A stretch of DNA of 11,910 nt from Anaerolineae bacterium (GCA_030598425.1 JAUVPY010000029.1:1-11910), one strand, 5' to 3'; shown: positions 1-7,388, counted from the first letter of the stretch. The notes: generated by a model not told the origin, from the sequence alone. Made by a program: numbers and translations.

Positions 1-45
1 ATCGTGGATGGTCACGTGGTAGCGAGGCTCAGGTTGGTCCGTCAT
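1..45 (-). CDS. N-terminal fragment of an unidentified protein (runs off the left edge)
   Basis: Fifteen codons are visible, reading MTDQPEPRYHVTIHD and continuing past the edge. An ATG at 45-43 has a GGAG ribosome-binding sequence about 8 bases upstream. A promoter-like pair lies a further 30 bases back (97-102 and 74-79). The start, ribosome-binding site and promoter agree, so a real gene probably begins here. The visible residues are too few to name a family. Confidence 0.6.
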   Translation of the reverse strand, partial: MTDQPEPRYHVTIHD

Positions 46-73
46 GGCGCATTCTCCGCGTTGGGGTGCATCT

Positions 74-102
74 ATTCTATCACGTCCGAGTCTAATCGGC
101 AA
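74..102 (-). promoter_or_regulatory. Sigma70-type promoter for the left-edge gene
   Basis: On the minus strand a -35 box TTGCCG (97-102) is followed after exactly 17 bases by TAGAAT (74-79). A TG dinucleotide one base before the -10 makes it an extended -10 promoter. Transcription would start near 67, leaving a leader of about 22 nt before the ATG at 45. Confidence 0.65.
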
Positions 103-227
103 CCAGTGTAGACCCCAAGCATGGCTAGTGCCAAGCCGAGGATTGCTCGCAGCAGGTCCGTGACCCGCGTGTCGGACTCATGAGAAGTGCGTTGCACCTG
201 AGAATCGGGACAGACTCTGGGGTTTCG
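103..227. other. Intergenic spacer with small dyads, upstream of the tkt promoter
   Basis: No gene is seen here. Two small symmetric elements are present. GTCCG at 156-160 can pair with CGGAC at 173-177. A palindrome GTGC-GTT-GCAC (187-197) is flanked by direct TGAGAA repeats (181-186 and 199-204). Their place just upstream of the tkt -35 box would suit an operator or activator site, but nothing identifies the protein that would bind. Confidence 0.3.
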
Positions 228-256
228 TTGACTTCATCTCCACACCGTGCTACAAT
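228..256 (+). promoter_or_regulatory. Sigma70 promoter of the tkt-rpiA unit
   Basis: TTGACT (228-233) and TACAAT (251-256) are separated by 17 bases, each one mismatch from consensus. Transcription should begin near 262-264, giving a leader of roughly 115 nt before the tkt start at 379. This is among the clearest promoters in the window. Confidence 0.85.
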
Positions 257-262
257 AGCGCC

Positions 263-378
263 TGTTGTTTTGGAAACGTATGCATTCGTGTAGAAAAGTG
301 TCGGCTATGACACGTACCCTGGCGGCCAGATCACCGGGAAAGCCGGCCCACTATCAGTATGAATCGAGAGGAAAACCG
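263..378 (+). other. 5' untranslated leader of tkt
   Basis: The leader stays open in the tkt frame, so an upstream TTG (265) or ATG (280, 307) could formally extend the protein. The best ribosome-binding sequence, GAGAGGAAAA (366-375), sits directly before the ATG at 379, and transketolase homology begins only after it. A small hairpin, GTGTC (298-302) with GACAC (309-313), is present. I recognise no riboswitch class. Confidence 0.5.
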
Positions 379-2403
379 ATGAGCGACACGACAACGACCG
401 ACACACTTGATCAGCTTTGTGTGAACACCATTCGCACGCTCTCTATGGATGCCGTACAGAAGGCCAACTCCGGTCACCCGGGTTTGCCCATGGGAGCGGC
501 CGACATCGCCTATGTGCTGTGGACGCGATTTCTGAAGCATAGCCCCGCCAACCCGAGCTGGCCCAACCGCGACCGCTTTGTGCTGTCGGGCGGGCACGGC
601 TCGATGCTTGTCTACAGTCTGTTACACCTGACCGGTTACGATCTTTCGTTGGAGGACCTGATGAACTTCCGCCAGTGGGACAGCCGCACGCCGGGACACC
701 CCGAGCACGGCCTGACCCCTGGTGTCGAGACGACGACCGGTCCGTTGGGGCAAGGTCTCGCAAATGGCGTGGGTATGGCCATTGCCGAGCGCTTCCTGGC
801 CGAGACGTTCAATCGGCCGGATTATCCGATCGTGGACAATTACACCTACGCCATCGTCACCGACGGCGATCTGATGGAAGGCATATCACACGAGGCGGCG
901 TCCCTGGCCGGACACCTGGGGCTGGGCAAGCTTATCTATCTCTACGATGACAATCATATCTCCATCGATGGGCCCACCGAGCTGACTTACACCGAGGATC
1001 GCTGTGCTCGCTTCGAGGCCTACGGTTGGCACGTCCAGCAAGTGGATGGACATCATCGGGAGGCCATCGCCAGGGCCATACGCTCGGCCCAGGCGGAGAC
1101 AAATCATCCCTCCCTCATTGCCTGCCGCACCCACATCGCCTATGGCAGTCCCAACAAACAGGACACGGCCGCGTCGCACGGAGCCCCTCTCGGCGAAGAA
1201 GAGATTCGACTGACCAAGCAAAACCTGGGCTGGCCGTCTGATGCTCAATTCTACATTCCCGATGAAGTGCTGGCTCACTTCCGCCAGGCAGTTTCCCGGG
1301 GAGAGGAACTTGAAAAGGAGTGGGGGGCTCTGTTCGACCGCTATTCTGCCGAGTACCCTGATCTGGCGGTGACCTGGAAGCAGGTCTGGTCGGGCGAATT
1401 GCCCTCAGGCTGGGAGGAGGCATTGCCCTCGTATGCTCCAGACGATGGGTCGGTGGCCACCCGCTCCGTGTCAGGCCAGGTGCTCAACGCCATCGGGTCG
1501 ACATTGCCCACTCTTCTGGGCGGATCGGCCGATTTGTCCCCCTCCAACAACACCGAGTTGAAGGAGTACCCCTGGCTGCAAACCGGCGAGTTCGGCGGAC
1601 GGAACATCCACTTTGGTGTGCGTGAGCACGCCATGGGCTCAATTATGAACGGTCTGGCGCTATACGGCGCGGTAATCCCTTACGGCGGCACTTTCCTGGT
1701 CTTCTCCGATTACATGCGTCCGGCCATCCGGTTGGCAGCCTTGATGGAGTTGCCGGTGATATACGTCTTTACCCACGACAGTGTCGCCCTGGGGGAGGAT
1801 GGTCCGACCCACCAGCCCATTGAGCATCTTCCTTCACTGCGGGCCATGCCCAATCTGGTTGTTCTGCGGCCGGGCGACGCCACGGAGACGGTCGAAGCCT
1901 GGCGCGTGGCGCTGGAACGCCACGAGGGACCGGTGGCGCTGCTGTTGACCCGGCAGAAGCTGCCAGTTCTCGATCGGTCTGTCCTGCCGCCAGCCGAGGG
2001 CGTTAGGCGCGGAGCGTACGTCTTGGCCGATAGTGAGGGAACGCCCGACGTGATTCTTCTTGCCTCGGGCTCTGAACTTGAGGTGACCCTCGCCGCCCGC
2101 CAGCAACTGGCCGAGCAGGGCGTAAAGGCCAGGGTGGTTAGTATGCCCAGTTGGGAGCTCTTCGAACAGCAGCCGCCCGAATACCGGGATGAGGTATTGC
2201 CACCCGAAGTGAGCGCCCGGTTGGCGGTTGAGATGGCGGCTCCCGCCGGATGGGAACGGTACGTCGGCCTGCAGGGAGACGTGGTTGGCATCAATCGCTT
2301 TGGTGCATCGGCCCCATATGAGGTGCTGCTTGAGCAGTTTGGCTTTACCGCCGAGAACGTGGCGCTCCGGGCATTGGCTGTGGTAGATAGGACTCGTCGG
2401 TAA
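379..2403 (+). CDS. tkt: Transketolase
   Basis: This thiamine-diphosphate enzyme moves two-carbon ketol units between sugar phosphates in the cytosolic non-oxidative pentose phosphate pathway. The protein is 674 residues, normal for the family. Family signatures appear in order: SGHPG (31-35), GPLGQG (121-126), the cofactor/metal-binding stretch GDLMEG (163-168) through DDN (190-192), GSADL (382-386), REHAMG (415-420) containing the glutamate (E416) that activates thiamine, and EDGPTHQP (473-480) with a substrate-binding histidine. The C-terminal transketolase domain follows from about 550. I chose the ATG at 379 over the upstream in-frame starts because of the GAGAGGAAAA site just before it and because the upstream 38 codons have no family resemblance. 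rpiA follows after one base, so the two are probably co-transcribed and translationally coupled. Confidence 0.97.
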   Translation: MSDTTTTDTLDQLCVNTIRTLSMDAVQKANSGHPGLPMGAADIAYVLWTRFLKHSPANPSWPNRDRFVLSGGHGSMLVYSLLHLTGYDLSLEDLMNFRQWDSRTPGHPEHGLTPGVETTTGPLGQGLANGVGMAIAERFLAETFNRPDYPIVDNYTYAIVTDGDLMEGISHEAASLAGHLGLGKLIYLYDDNHISIDGPTELTYTEDRCARFEAYGWHVQQVDGHHREAIARAIRSAQAETNHPSLIACRTHIAYGSPNKQDTAASHGAPLGEEEIRLTKQNLGWPSDAQFYIPDEVLAHFRQAVSRGEELEKEWGALFDRYSAEYPDLAVTWKQVWSGELPSGWEEALPSYAPDDGSVATRSVSGQVLNAIGSTLPTLLGGSADLSPSNNTELKEYPWLQTGEFGGRNIHFGVREHAMGSIMNGLALYGAVIPYGGTFLVFSDYMRPAIRLAALMELPVIYVFTHDSVALGEDGPTHQPIEHLPSLRAMPNLVVLRPGDATETVEAWRVALERHEGPVALLLTRQKLPVLDRSVLPPAEGVRRGAYVLADSEGTPDVILLASGSELEVTLAARQQLAEQGVKARVVSMPSWELFEQQPPEYRDEVLPPEVSARLAVEMAAPAGWERYVGLQGDVVGINRFGASAPYEVLLEQFGFTAENVALRALAVVDRTRR

Positions 2404-2404
2404 A

Positions 2405-3109
2405 ATGGGCGAAGAGTCTGTTGAAAAACTCAAACGGTTGGCCGCCAAACACGCTGTGGACGTGGTGCAGAGCGGCATGATCCTCGGTCTTGGCCACGGT
2501 TCGACGACCAGGCACGCCGTCGATATCCTCGGCGAGCGGGTGAATTCCGGCGCGTTGCGAGATATCGTAGGCGTGCCTACTTCAGAGTACACCACGGCCC
2601 AGGCTCGGGCGCTGGGCATTCCGCTGGCCACCCTCGTGGAGCAGCCGGTCTTGGACCTGGCCATTGACGGCGCCGACGAGGTAGACCCGAACCTGAATCT
2701 CATCAAAGGTCTGGGGGGCGCACTGCTGCGTGAGAAGATCGTAGAGAGCGCGGCGCGACGCTTCGTGGTGATCGTGGACGAGTCGAAGCTGGTCGAGCGA
2801 CTGGGCACCCGTGGGCCTCTGCCGGTGGAGGTGAGCCAGTTCGCCTGGGAAGTACACCTTCGCTGGCTAGAAAGCCTGGGCTGTCGTGCCGAACTGCGCC
2901 GCGAAGCCGACGGTGCGCCCTTCGTCACCGACAATGGCAACTATATCATTCACTGCACTTTCCTTGAGGGCATCGCCGATCCGGCAGCCTTAGGCCGAAC
3001 CCTCATCGAGCACCCCGGGATTCTGGAACATGGCCTTTTCTTGGGTATGGCGACTGAGGTAGTGGTGGCCGGGGCAGATGGCGTTCGCCAGATGGTTCGC
3101 CCCAAATAG
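2405..3109 (+). CDS. rpiA: Ribose-5-phosphate isomerase A
   Basis: The enzyme interconverts ribose 5-phosphate and ribulose 5-phosphate in the pentose phosphate pathway, so it supplies transketolase substrates. The 234-residue length is typical. The phosphate-binding turn GLGHGSTT lies at 28-35. The active-site blocks are IDGADEVD (87-94) and KGLGGALLREK (101-111), carrying the family's conserved aspartates (D88, D91), lysine (K101) and glutamate (E110). The usual KGGGGA is KGLGGA here, a mild substitution. The ATG lies one base after the tkt stop codon and has only a weak ribosome-binding sequence, consistent with translational coupling to tkt. The stop codon is part of a terminator-like stem. 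Confidence 0.96.
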   Translation: MGEESVEKLKRLAAKHAVDVVQSGMILGLGHGSTTRHAVDILGERVNSGALRDIVGVPTSEYTTAQARALGIPLATLVEQPVLDLAIDGADEVDPNLNLIKGLGGALLREKIVESAARRFVVIVDESKLVERLGTRGPLPVEVSQFAWEVHLRWLESLGCRAELRREADGAPFVTDNGNYIIHCTFLEGIADPAALGRTLIEHPGILEHGLFLGMATEVVVAGADGVRQMVRPK

Positions 3110-3144
3110 CGAAGACCCGTGCTGCCACGACACGGGTCTTCGCT
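3108..3144 (+). terminator. Hairpin closing the tkt-rpiA unit
   Basis: A perfect stem of 14 pairs (3108-3121 with 3131-3144) encloses a 9-base loop and begins inside the rpiA TAG stop codon. The stem core reads GCGAAGACCCGTG. The following bases are not a strong T-tract (TTGGGAGG, then TTCTTTATT), so termination may be partial or only the mRNA 3' end may be protected. Confidence 0.6.
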
Positions 3145-3947
3145 TGGGAGGGAGGTTCTTTATTGCCTCTGAGGAAGGAGGTCAATTAACTTTTCGGCTA
3201 TATAATAAGCGTCTCACATTAAGGGAAGATGAAGAAATAATTAAAGGAAGATTAACATACTACTTGCTGAAAAACGTCAACAAAGCCATCCGCGAGTTTG
3301 AAATGATCGCTGATGGCGACCGGGTGGCGGTGGCCGTTTCGGGCGGGAAGGATAGCCGCTCGCTGTTACATCTGTTGCGCGCCCGCCAGCGTACCGTCCC
3401 CGAGAAGTACCACCTGACTGCGCTACATGTCGAGGCAGACATCCCCGGCTATCCAGATTTGCGCTCCACGCTGGAACCCTGGTTCCGCGAGCTGGAGGTA
3501 GATTTTGCTTTTGTGCCATTGGAGCTACCCCCCGACGAGCCATTGCCGCTGGACTGCTTCCGCTGCTCGTGGAACCGGCGCAAGGCGCTCTTTCTTGAAG
3601 CCCACGACTTAGACTGTAACAAGCTGGCCTTTGGGCACCACGCCGACGATGCGCTTCAAACCACATTGCTCAATCTATTCTATTCTGGACGGTTGGAGAC
3701 GATGGCTCCCATTGTCGAGTTCTTCGACGGTCAAGTCACCGTTATCCGTCCTCTCATCTACCTGGAGGAGCGCCGACTAGACCAACTGGCTAAGGCGCTG
3801 GCATTTCCTCGCGACGAAGCGACCTGCCCCCTCAACCGTACCTCGAAGCGCGCCTGGATCAAGGAGTGGTTGCGCCACGCCGGCCCTGATTACGGGCAGA
3901 TTCGGGCCAACCTGTGGTGGGCCGCGCGACAGCAAAGCGGTTTCTGA
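3144..3947 (+). CDS. ttcA: TtcA/TilS-type PP-loop tRNA thiolation enzyme (start uncertain)
   Basis: This is an ATP-pyrophosphatase of the kind that adenylates a tRNA base and replaces oxygen with sulfur (2-thiocytidine at position 32 in TtcA). Counting from the TTG at 3144, SGGKDS (66-71) is the PP-loop that binds ATP. CFRC (138-141) plus a single later cysteine in TCPLN (228) fit the three cysteine ligands of the TtcA iron-sulfur cluster, and GHHADD (164-169) is a family motif. Family resemblance begins near codon 3249 (RLTYYLLKNVNKA). The start is unresolved. An ATG at 3078 would read through the rpiA end and the hairpin. TTG 3144 lacks a ribosome-binding site. ATG 3303 would remove conserved residues. 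A strong AGGAGGT at 3176-3182 has no usual in-frame start after it. The segment 3184-3262 is far more AT-rich than its surroundings. TtcA versus a paralogous PP-loop thiolase is not fully certain. Confidence 0.82.
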   Translation: MGGRFFIASEEGGQLTFRLYNKRLTLREDEEIIKGRLTYYLLKNVNKAIREFEMIADGDRVAVAVSGGKDSRSLLHLLRARQRTVPEKYHLTALHVEADIPGYPDLRSTLEPWFRELEVDFAFVPLELPPDEPLPLDCFRCSWNRRKALFLEAHDLDCNKLAFGHHADDALQTTLLNLFYSGRLETMAPIVEFFDGQVTVIRPLIYLEERRLDQLAKALAFPRDEATCPLNRTSKRAWIKEWLRHAGPDYGQIRANLWWAARQQSGF

Positions 3948-3962
3948 CCAGGCGATGGGATT

Positions 3963-3990
3963 TTGTCTGACCCGTGAAAAGTGGTATACT
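3963..3990 (+). promoter_or_regulatory. Extended -10 promoter for the GT2 glycosyltransferase
   Basis: TTGTCT (3963-3968) precedes TATACT (3985-3990) by 16 bases, and TG at 3982-3983 adds an extended -10 element. Transcription would begin near 3997, about 180 nt before the coding start. Confidence 0.65.
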
Positions 3991-3996
3991 CACCGA

Positions 3997-4176
3997 GTTG
4001 TTGCCAGGGGCCAGAAGCACCCATTGGCCAGTGCCACACGCTTGCAGAGGGCCAAAACCGGGCTCACGCTCACCCTCAAATGGCCGCCGGTAAATATCAA
4101 ATGTAGAGAACCGATGGCATATGGCGTGCACGCAATCAGCCATAAGTCACAGATCACCAGCTAAGGAGACCAGCCT
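3997..4176 (+). other. Long 5' leader of the glycosyltransferase mRNA
   Basis: This roughly 180-nt stretch has no convincing gene. Three short stems can be drawn: TTGGCC (4024-4029) with GGCCAA (4050-4055), ACCGG (4057-4061) with CCGGT (4087-4091), and TATGGC (4120-4125) with GCCATA (4139-4144). The AAGGAG ribosome-binding site is at 4163-4168. The length leaves room for RNA-level control, but I recognise no known riboswitch consensus. Confidence 0.4.
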
Positions 4177-5691
4177 TTGTCGGTACTTGAGATCATCTAC
4201 GTAGGGGCAGTGCTGCTCTTGACTATGTACGCCCTTAATTCGTGGATCCTAACTGCGCTCTTTCTCCGTCACCGCAAAGATCCGGTGCCACGCCCGGAGA
4301 TCACACGTTTTCCACGGATAACAGTGCAACTTCCTATCTTTAACGAGGTGTTGGTTGTGGAACGTCTCATTGATTCGATCGTTCGGCTGGATTGGCCGCG
4401 AGATCGCCTGCAAATCCAAGTGCTGGACGATTCGACCGATGAGACGATCGCCATAGCCAAATCACTGGTAGAACGTTATCACGCGCAGGGAATAAACATC
4501 GAATTGGTGCAGCGCACCGACCGGAGCGGTTTCAAGGCTGGTGCCTTGAGGGAGGGCTTAAAAAGCGCCACCGGCGAGTTCATCGCCATCTTCGACGCCG
4601 ATTTTGTACCCGACCCCGACTGGCTGCACAAGACGGTTCCCTATTTTCTGGACCGGCCACGGCTGGGGATGATCCAGACGCGCTGGGCACATTTGAATTA
4701 TAACTACTCGCTTCTGACCCGCTCCCAGGCCCTGGCCTTGGACGGACATTTTACGGTAGAACAGACAGCGCGCCCGCGGTCTGGCCTATTGATGAATTTT
4801 AACGGAACGGCCGGCATCTGGCGTAGGGAGTGCATCACCGACGCTGGGGGATGGCAGGCAGATACCGTTTCCGAAGACATGGACTTGAGCTATCGCGCTC
4901 AATTACGTGGCTGGCAGTGTCTCTTCCTGCCTGACGTAGGCACCCCATCCGAGGTGCCACCTCAGCTAGCTGCCTTTAAGCGCCAGCAGTTCCGCTGGGC
5001 CAAAGGCTCCATCCAATGCCTTAAGAAGCTGGGCTGGTCGGTGGCCACTGCACGGCTGCCATTGGTCGTGCGGTGGCAGGCGCTGGTGCACCTAAGCACC
5101 TACTTGATCCACCCCCTGATGGTGATGCTTCTGCTTATCAGTCTGCCCTTGATGCTCCTTTCTTTTCGCTTGCACGGGGCGCTTGGGCTTCTCAGCCTGG
5201 TTAGCTTGGGGCCGCCGCTGATGTTCGCCATCTCACAGCGGAGGCTCTATCCGCGTCACTGGTTGAGGCGCTTCGCTTTCATGCCGGGCCTGATGTGGCT
5301 GGGCACCGGAGTGGCCTTAAACAACACCCGGGCCATTATAGAGGCGCTGCTGGGGGTGAACAACGTATTTAAGCGTACGCCCAAATTCCGTATCGAAGCC
5401 CGCAACGACCGCTGGCTCGGCAGCCAATACGCACTGCCCCTGGATGGCATGATCTTCGGTGAGTTGGCGTTGGCGCTTTACGCCGTCGCGACCGTGGGGG
5501 TTTCGCTGTGGCAAGGCAACCTATTCGCCGTCCCGTTCCTGCTGCTATATGTAAGCGGATTCGGCTATGTGGGGTTGCAAGGGCTGTGGGATGCCAGGCT
5601 CGACCTTCGCCGTTTCCTCGGGCGCCGTCCTTCCCCCAAACGGCGGGGCGCCTCACCGCAGCAGATCATCGTGCCCGAACGTCGCTCTTAG
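4177..5691 (+). CDS. Family GT2 processive membrane glycosyltransferase, cellulose/mannan-synthase-like
   Basis: The protein should polymerise a beta-linked polysaccharide from nucleotide sugars at the inner membrane. It has 504 residues. An N-terminal membrane helix (about 5-30) is followed by a cytosolic GT-A domain with DDSTD (84-88), the metal-binding DAD (140-142), the catalytic SEDMD (232-236) and QQFRW (270-274), the QxxRW acceptor-site signature of processive synthases. Several further helices lie at about 305-350, 365-382, 425-445 and 450-470. No PilZ domain follows, so direct cyclic-di-GMP control is not indicated. The TTG start is supported by AAGGAG 8 bases upstream and by continuity of the first helix; the next ATG would cut into that helix. 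The arrangement resembles bacterial CesA-like and mannan-synthase-like GT2 proteins. The sugar used cannot be read from the sequence. Confidence 0.88.
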   Translation: MSVLEIIYVGAVLLLTMYALNSWILTALFLRHRKDPVPRPEITRFPRITVQLPIFNEVLVVERLIDSIVRLDWPRDRLQIQVLDDSTDETIAIAKSLVERYHAQGINIELVQRTDRSGFKAGALREGLKSATGEFIAIFDADFVPDPDWLHKTVPYFLDRPRLGMIQTRWAHLNYNYSLLTRSQALALDGHFTVEQTARPRSGLLMNFNGTAGIWRRECITDAGGWQADTVSEDMDLSYRAQLRGWQCLFLPDVGTPSEVPPQLAAFKRQQFRWAKGSIQCLKKLGWSVATARLPLVVRWQALVHLSTYLIHPLMVMLLLISLPLMLLSFRLHGALGLLSLVSLGPPLMFAISQRRLYPRHWLRRFAFMPGLMWLGTGVALNNTRAIIEALLGVNNVFKRTPKFRIEARNDRWLGSQYALPLDGMIFGELALALYAVATVGVSLWQGNLFAVPFLLLYVSGFGYVGLQGLWDARLDLRRFLGRRPSPKRRGASPQQIIVPERRS

Positions 5692-5695
5692 TCAA

Positions 5696-5724
5696 AACCC
5701 CGGTTTCCAACTGAAACCGGGGTT
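5696..5724. terminator. Hairpin terminator, probably bidirectional
   Basis: A perfect 12-bp stem, AACCCCGGTTTC (5696-5707) with its complement (5713-5724), encloses a 5-base loop. It lies five bases after the glycosyltransferase stop. On the minus strand the stem runs into TTTT, so it can also stop transcription from the convergent bactofilin gene. Confidence 0.75.
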
Positions 5725-5740
5725 CTTGATGCCTAGGTAG

Positions 5741-5821
5741 TGTTGACATTTGAGTTAGCACCTGAGAGACATCATCAAACTCTTCGCTGAAGCCTCAGAG
5801 GGCAAGGACAAAATGTCAGCA
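5741..5821. repeat. 81-bp imperfect palindrome between convergent genes
   Basis: The ends TGTTGACATTT (5741-5751) and AAATGTCAGCA (5811-5821) are inverted copies with one T/C difference. Inside, CTGAG (5762-5766) pairs with CTCAG (5794-5798), and CTTC-GCT-GAAG (5782-5792) forms a small inner hairpin. The layout resembles a miniature element or the joined ends of a lost insertion sequence. It ends four bases before the bactofilin stop. No flanking target duplication is evident, so it could instead be a structured 3' end for the bactofilin mRNA. Confidence 0.45.
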
Positions 5822-5825
5822 CGGC

Positions 5826-6248
5826 CTAATCGGACGCCTGCTCACCCGACTCTCTGTCTGGCGGGGTCTTTGCCAGTTGAGGTGGAAGCTCGGGCTCCTC
5901 TTGCATTACCAATTCGCCACGGAAGTAGCCATCCTCGTCCAGCAGAAACGATCCAACTTCCACATCGCCCCATACGCGCCCGGTGCTCAAGATCTCCAGC
6001 CGGTTACTAGCCTTGATCTTGCCGGTGACGGCGCCGCTGACCGACACATTGCGAGCCACGATGTCGGCGGCAACCATAGCATCGGGGCTGACGATCACGT
6101 TGCCTACGGTTTCGATCACTCCCCCCTCACATACACCGTCAATACGTACGCTGCCATCGGACTTTAGATGACCGTCAAAGTTGGTATTGGGTCCAAGGAT
6201 TGTCTCGAATTTATCCAGTGAGAGATTCTTATTGCCTTTGCCGCGCAC
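5826..6248 (-). CDS. Bactofilin family cytoskeletal protein
   Basis: Bactofilins polymerise without nucleotide into filaments that scaffold cell-envelope enzymes or shape the cell. The protein is 140 residues, a common length. The central part (about 22-115) shows the right-handed beta-helix repeat pattern with alternating hydrophobic and glycine positions, for example FDGHLKSDGSVRIDG (24-38), then SGAVTGKIKA (71-80), ending near GYFRGELVM (107-115). The tail from 116 is acidic and proline-rich, probably disordered. The open frame extends further upstream, but the GTG at 6248-6246 is preferred: it follows AGGAG (6256-6260) at 7 bases, lies downstream of a clear promoter, and the upstream codons resemble no bactofilin. 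It is convergent with the glycosyltransferase gene. Confidence 0.9.
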   Translation of the reverse strand: MRGKGNKNLSLDKFETILGPNTNFDGHLKSDGSVRIDGVCEGGVIETVGNVIVSPDAMVAADIVARNVSVSGAVTGKIKASNRLEILSTGRVWGDVEVGSFLLDEDGYFRGELVMQEEPELPPQLAKTPPDRESGEQASD

Positions 6249-6297
6249 GCTTTGTCTCCTGTATGTTTTGCGGTGGGTGTTGAAGCTCGCGGAAACC

Positions 6298-6326
6298 ACT
6301 ATACCGTAAGGAAGGTCTTTTGTCAA
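6298..6326 (-). promoter_or_regulatory. Sigma70 promoter of the bactofilin gene
   Basis: On the minus strand a consensus TTGACA (6321-6326) is followed after 17 bases by TATAGT (6298-6303). Transcription would start near 6291, giving a leader of about 42 nt. This promoter position also argues against translation starts upstream of 6248. Confidence 0.85.
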
Positions 6327-6355
6327 CGCCAGCCCTGCTTTGCACCCTTTCTCCC

Positions 6356-6384
6356 TTGCCGGGATTTGATAGAGATGATATACT
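6356..6384 (+). promoter_or_regulatory. Promoter of the acyltransferase-hydrolase operon
   Basis: TTGCCG (6356-6361) and TATACT (6379-6384) are 17 bases apart, with TG at 6376-6377 as an extended -10 element. The -35 box lies 29 bases from that of the divergent bactofilin promoter, so the two promoters stand back to back and could share a regulator. Confidence 0.65.
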
Positions 6385-6458
6385 GATGGAGTTGTATGGC
6401 GCATAGCAACGCAGGTTTCAATGAGATTTTGCACACTTAGCAGCGAAACAGTCGGGGC

Positions 6459-7388
6459 ATGTGGCGGACAATGTCTCATCAAATGCGTCGTGACGCAGAC
6501 ACAAGAATAAGCATCCGCCCTGTCAAGAGTCTGTCGGATTTACGCCGTTGCCACGAGATTCAACGCGCTGTGTGGGGCTATGCAGACCTGATGGTCTTCC
6601 CCTATACCGTCCTCATCTCTATGCAGCACAACGGGGGAGTGTTATTGGGCGCCTACGTCAACGATGAGCTGGTTGGCTTTGTCGTTGGCTACCTGGGCAT
6701 GGCTGGGGCCAAACTTTATCTCTTTTCGCAGCGTATGGGCGTGCTGCCCGAATATCAAAGCCAAGGCCTCGGCTATCAACTGAAACTCGCCCAGCGCGAA
6801 CAGATGCTGCGCCAGGGAATTGACATCATCGTATGGACTTATGATCCATTAGAGGGAAGAAACGCCACTCTCAACATCGAGAAACTGGGTGGCATCGTGC
6901 GCAGCTACGCCCGCGATATCTATGGACAGGTGCAAAACCCGCTCCAGACGGGTATGACGACCGATCGCTTTCTGCTGGAGTGGCACCTGATGAGCGACCG
7001 CGTGCGCGAGCGGGCCCGGGGTCACTATCAGCGCCCGCGTGCCGAGGACTGGTTGAGCGGTGAAGATATGCCCCTGGTCAACTACGCTGCGTGGGAAGGC
7101 GAGATTCCCCGTCCCCTGGCGGCCGACTTGGAGCTTGAGCACCATCAGGTGTTGATCCAAATCCCCCCTAACCTGCAGAGTATCAAACGTTACGATCTGG
7201 ACACGGCACGGAGTTGGCGCACCATCACACGTACTATCTTTGAAAGCTATTTCCAGCGCGGATATGTGCTGACTGGCTTTGCCAGCAGCCTGCAGCCCCG
7301 TTTACCGAATCTCTACCGACTGGAACGCGAGTCCTTTCCGGCCCCCATTGATTTCTCCGCTTGGGCGAATGGAGTACCTGACGAGTAA
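6459..7388 (+). CDS. GNAT superfamily acyltransferase, COG3375-like
   Basis: The enzyme should transfer an acyl group from acyl-CoA to an amine. The 309-residue protein has an N-terminal GNAT fold (about 17-180). The CoA-binding segment is GVLPEYQSQGLG (94-105), and WTYDPLEGRNATLNIEKLG (126-144) is a block I associate with the COG3375 group. The C-terminal part (about 200-305) has no motif I can name. In some bacteria COG3375-type enzymes N-succinylate amino acids beside an N-acylamino acid racemase and an M20 hydrolase. An M20 gene follows here but no racemase does. Start codons at 6459, 6471 and 6483 are all in frame with only weak ribosome-binding sequences, so the N-terminus may be up to eight residues shorter. 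The stop overlaps the next start (TAATG). Confidence 0.85.
   Translation: MWRTMSHQMRRDADTRISIRPVKSLSDLRRCHEIQRAVWGYADLMVFPYTVLISMQHNGGVLLGAYVNDELVGFVVGYLGMAGAKLYLFSQRMGVLPEYQSQGLGYQLKLAQREQMLRQGIDIIVWTYDPLEGRNATLNIEKLGGIVRSYARDIYGQVQNPLQTGMTTDRFLLEWHLMSDRVRERARGHYQRPRAEDWLSGEDMPLVNYAAWEGEIPRPLAADLELEHHQVLIQIPPNLQSIKRYDLDTARSWRTITRTIFESYFQRGYVLTGFASSLQPRLPNLYRLERESFPAPIDFSAWANGVPDE

Noticed and set aside
265..378. N-terminal extension of transketolase from TTG 265
   Set aside because: It begins almost at the predicted transcription start, has no ribosome-binding site and no resemblance to transketolase; the ATG at 379 has a good ribosome-binding sequence.
1710..2294. 194-codon minus-strand frame opposite the tkt C-terminal half
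   Set aside because: Antisense to a conserved domain, with Ser/Thr/Arg-biased composition and no motif.
1834..2940. Long minus-strand open frame (368 codons) opposite tkt and rpiA
   Set aside because: It lies antisense to two well-supported genes, is rich in Arg, Ser and Pro as shadow frames of GC-rich genes are, and has no recognisable domain.
3229..3240. ATG-AAG-AAA-TAA mini-frame within the thiolase 5' end
   Set aside because: Three codons in another frame inside conserved coding sequence; likely chance.
3955..4164. 69-codon open frame before the glycosyltransferase
   Set aside because: Its ATG lies upstream of the predicted promoter -10, it lacks a ribosome-binding site, and its composition is not protein-like; the region reads better as a leader.
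5743..5748. TTGACA as a possible rightward -35 box
   Set aside because: No -10 hexamer lies at 15-19 bases, and no rightward gene follows; it is better explained as part of the palindromic element.
6249..6482. 78-codon N-terminal extension of the bactofilin frame
   Set aside because: It crosses the bactofilin promoter and most of the divergent promoter region, and bactofilin-like sequence starts only after the GTG at 6248.
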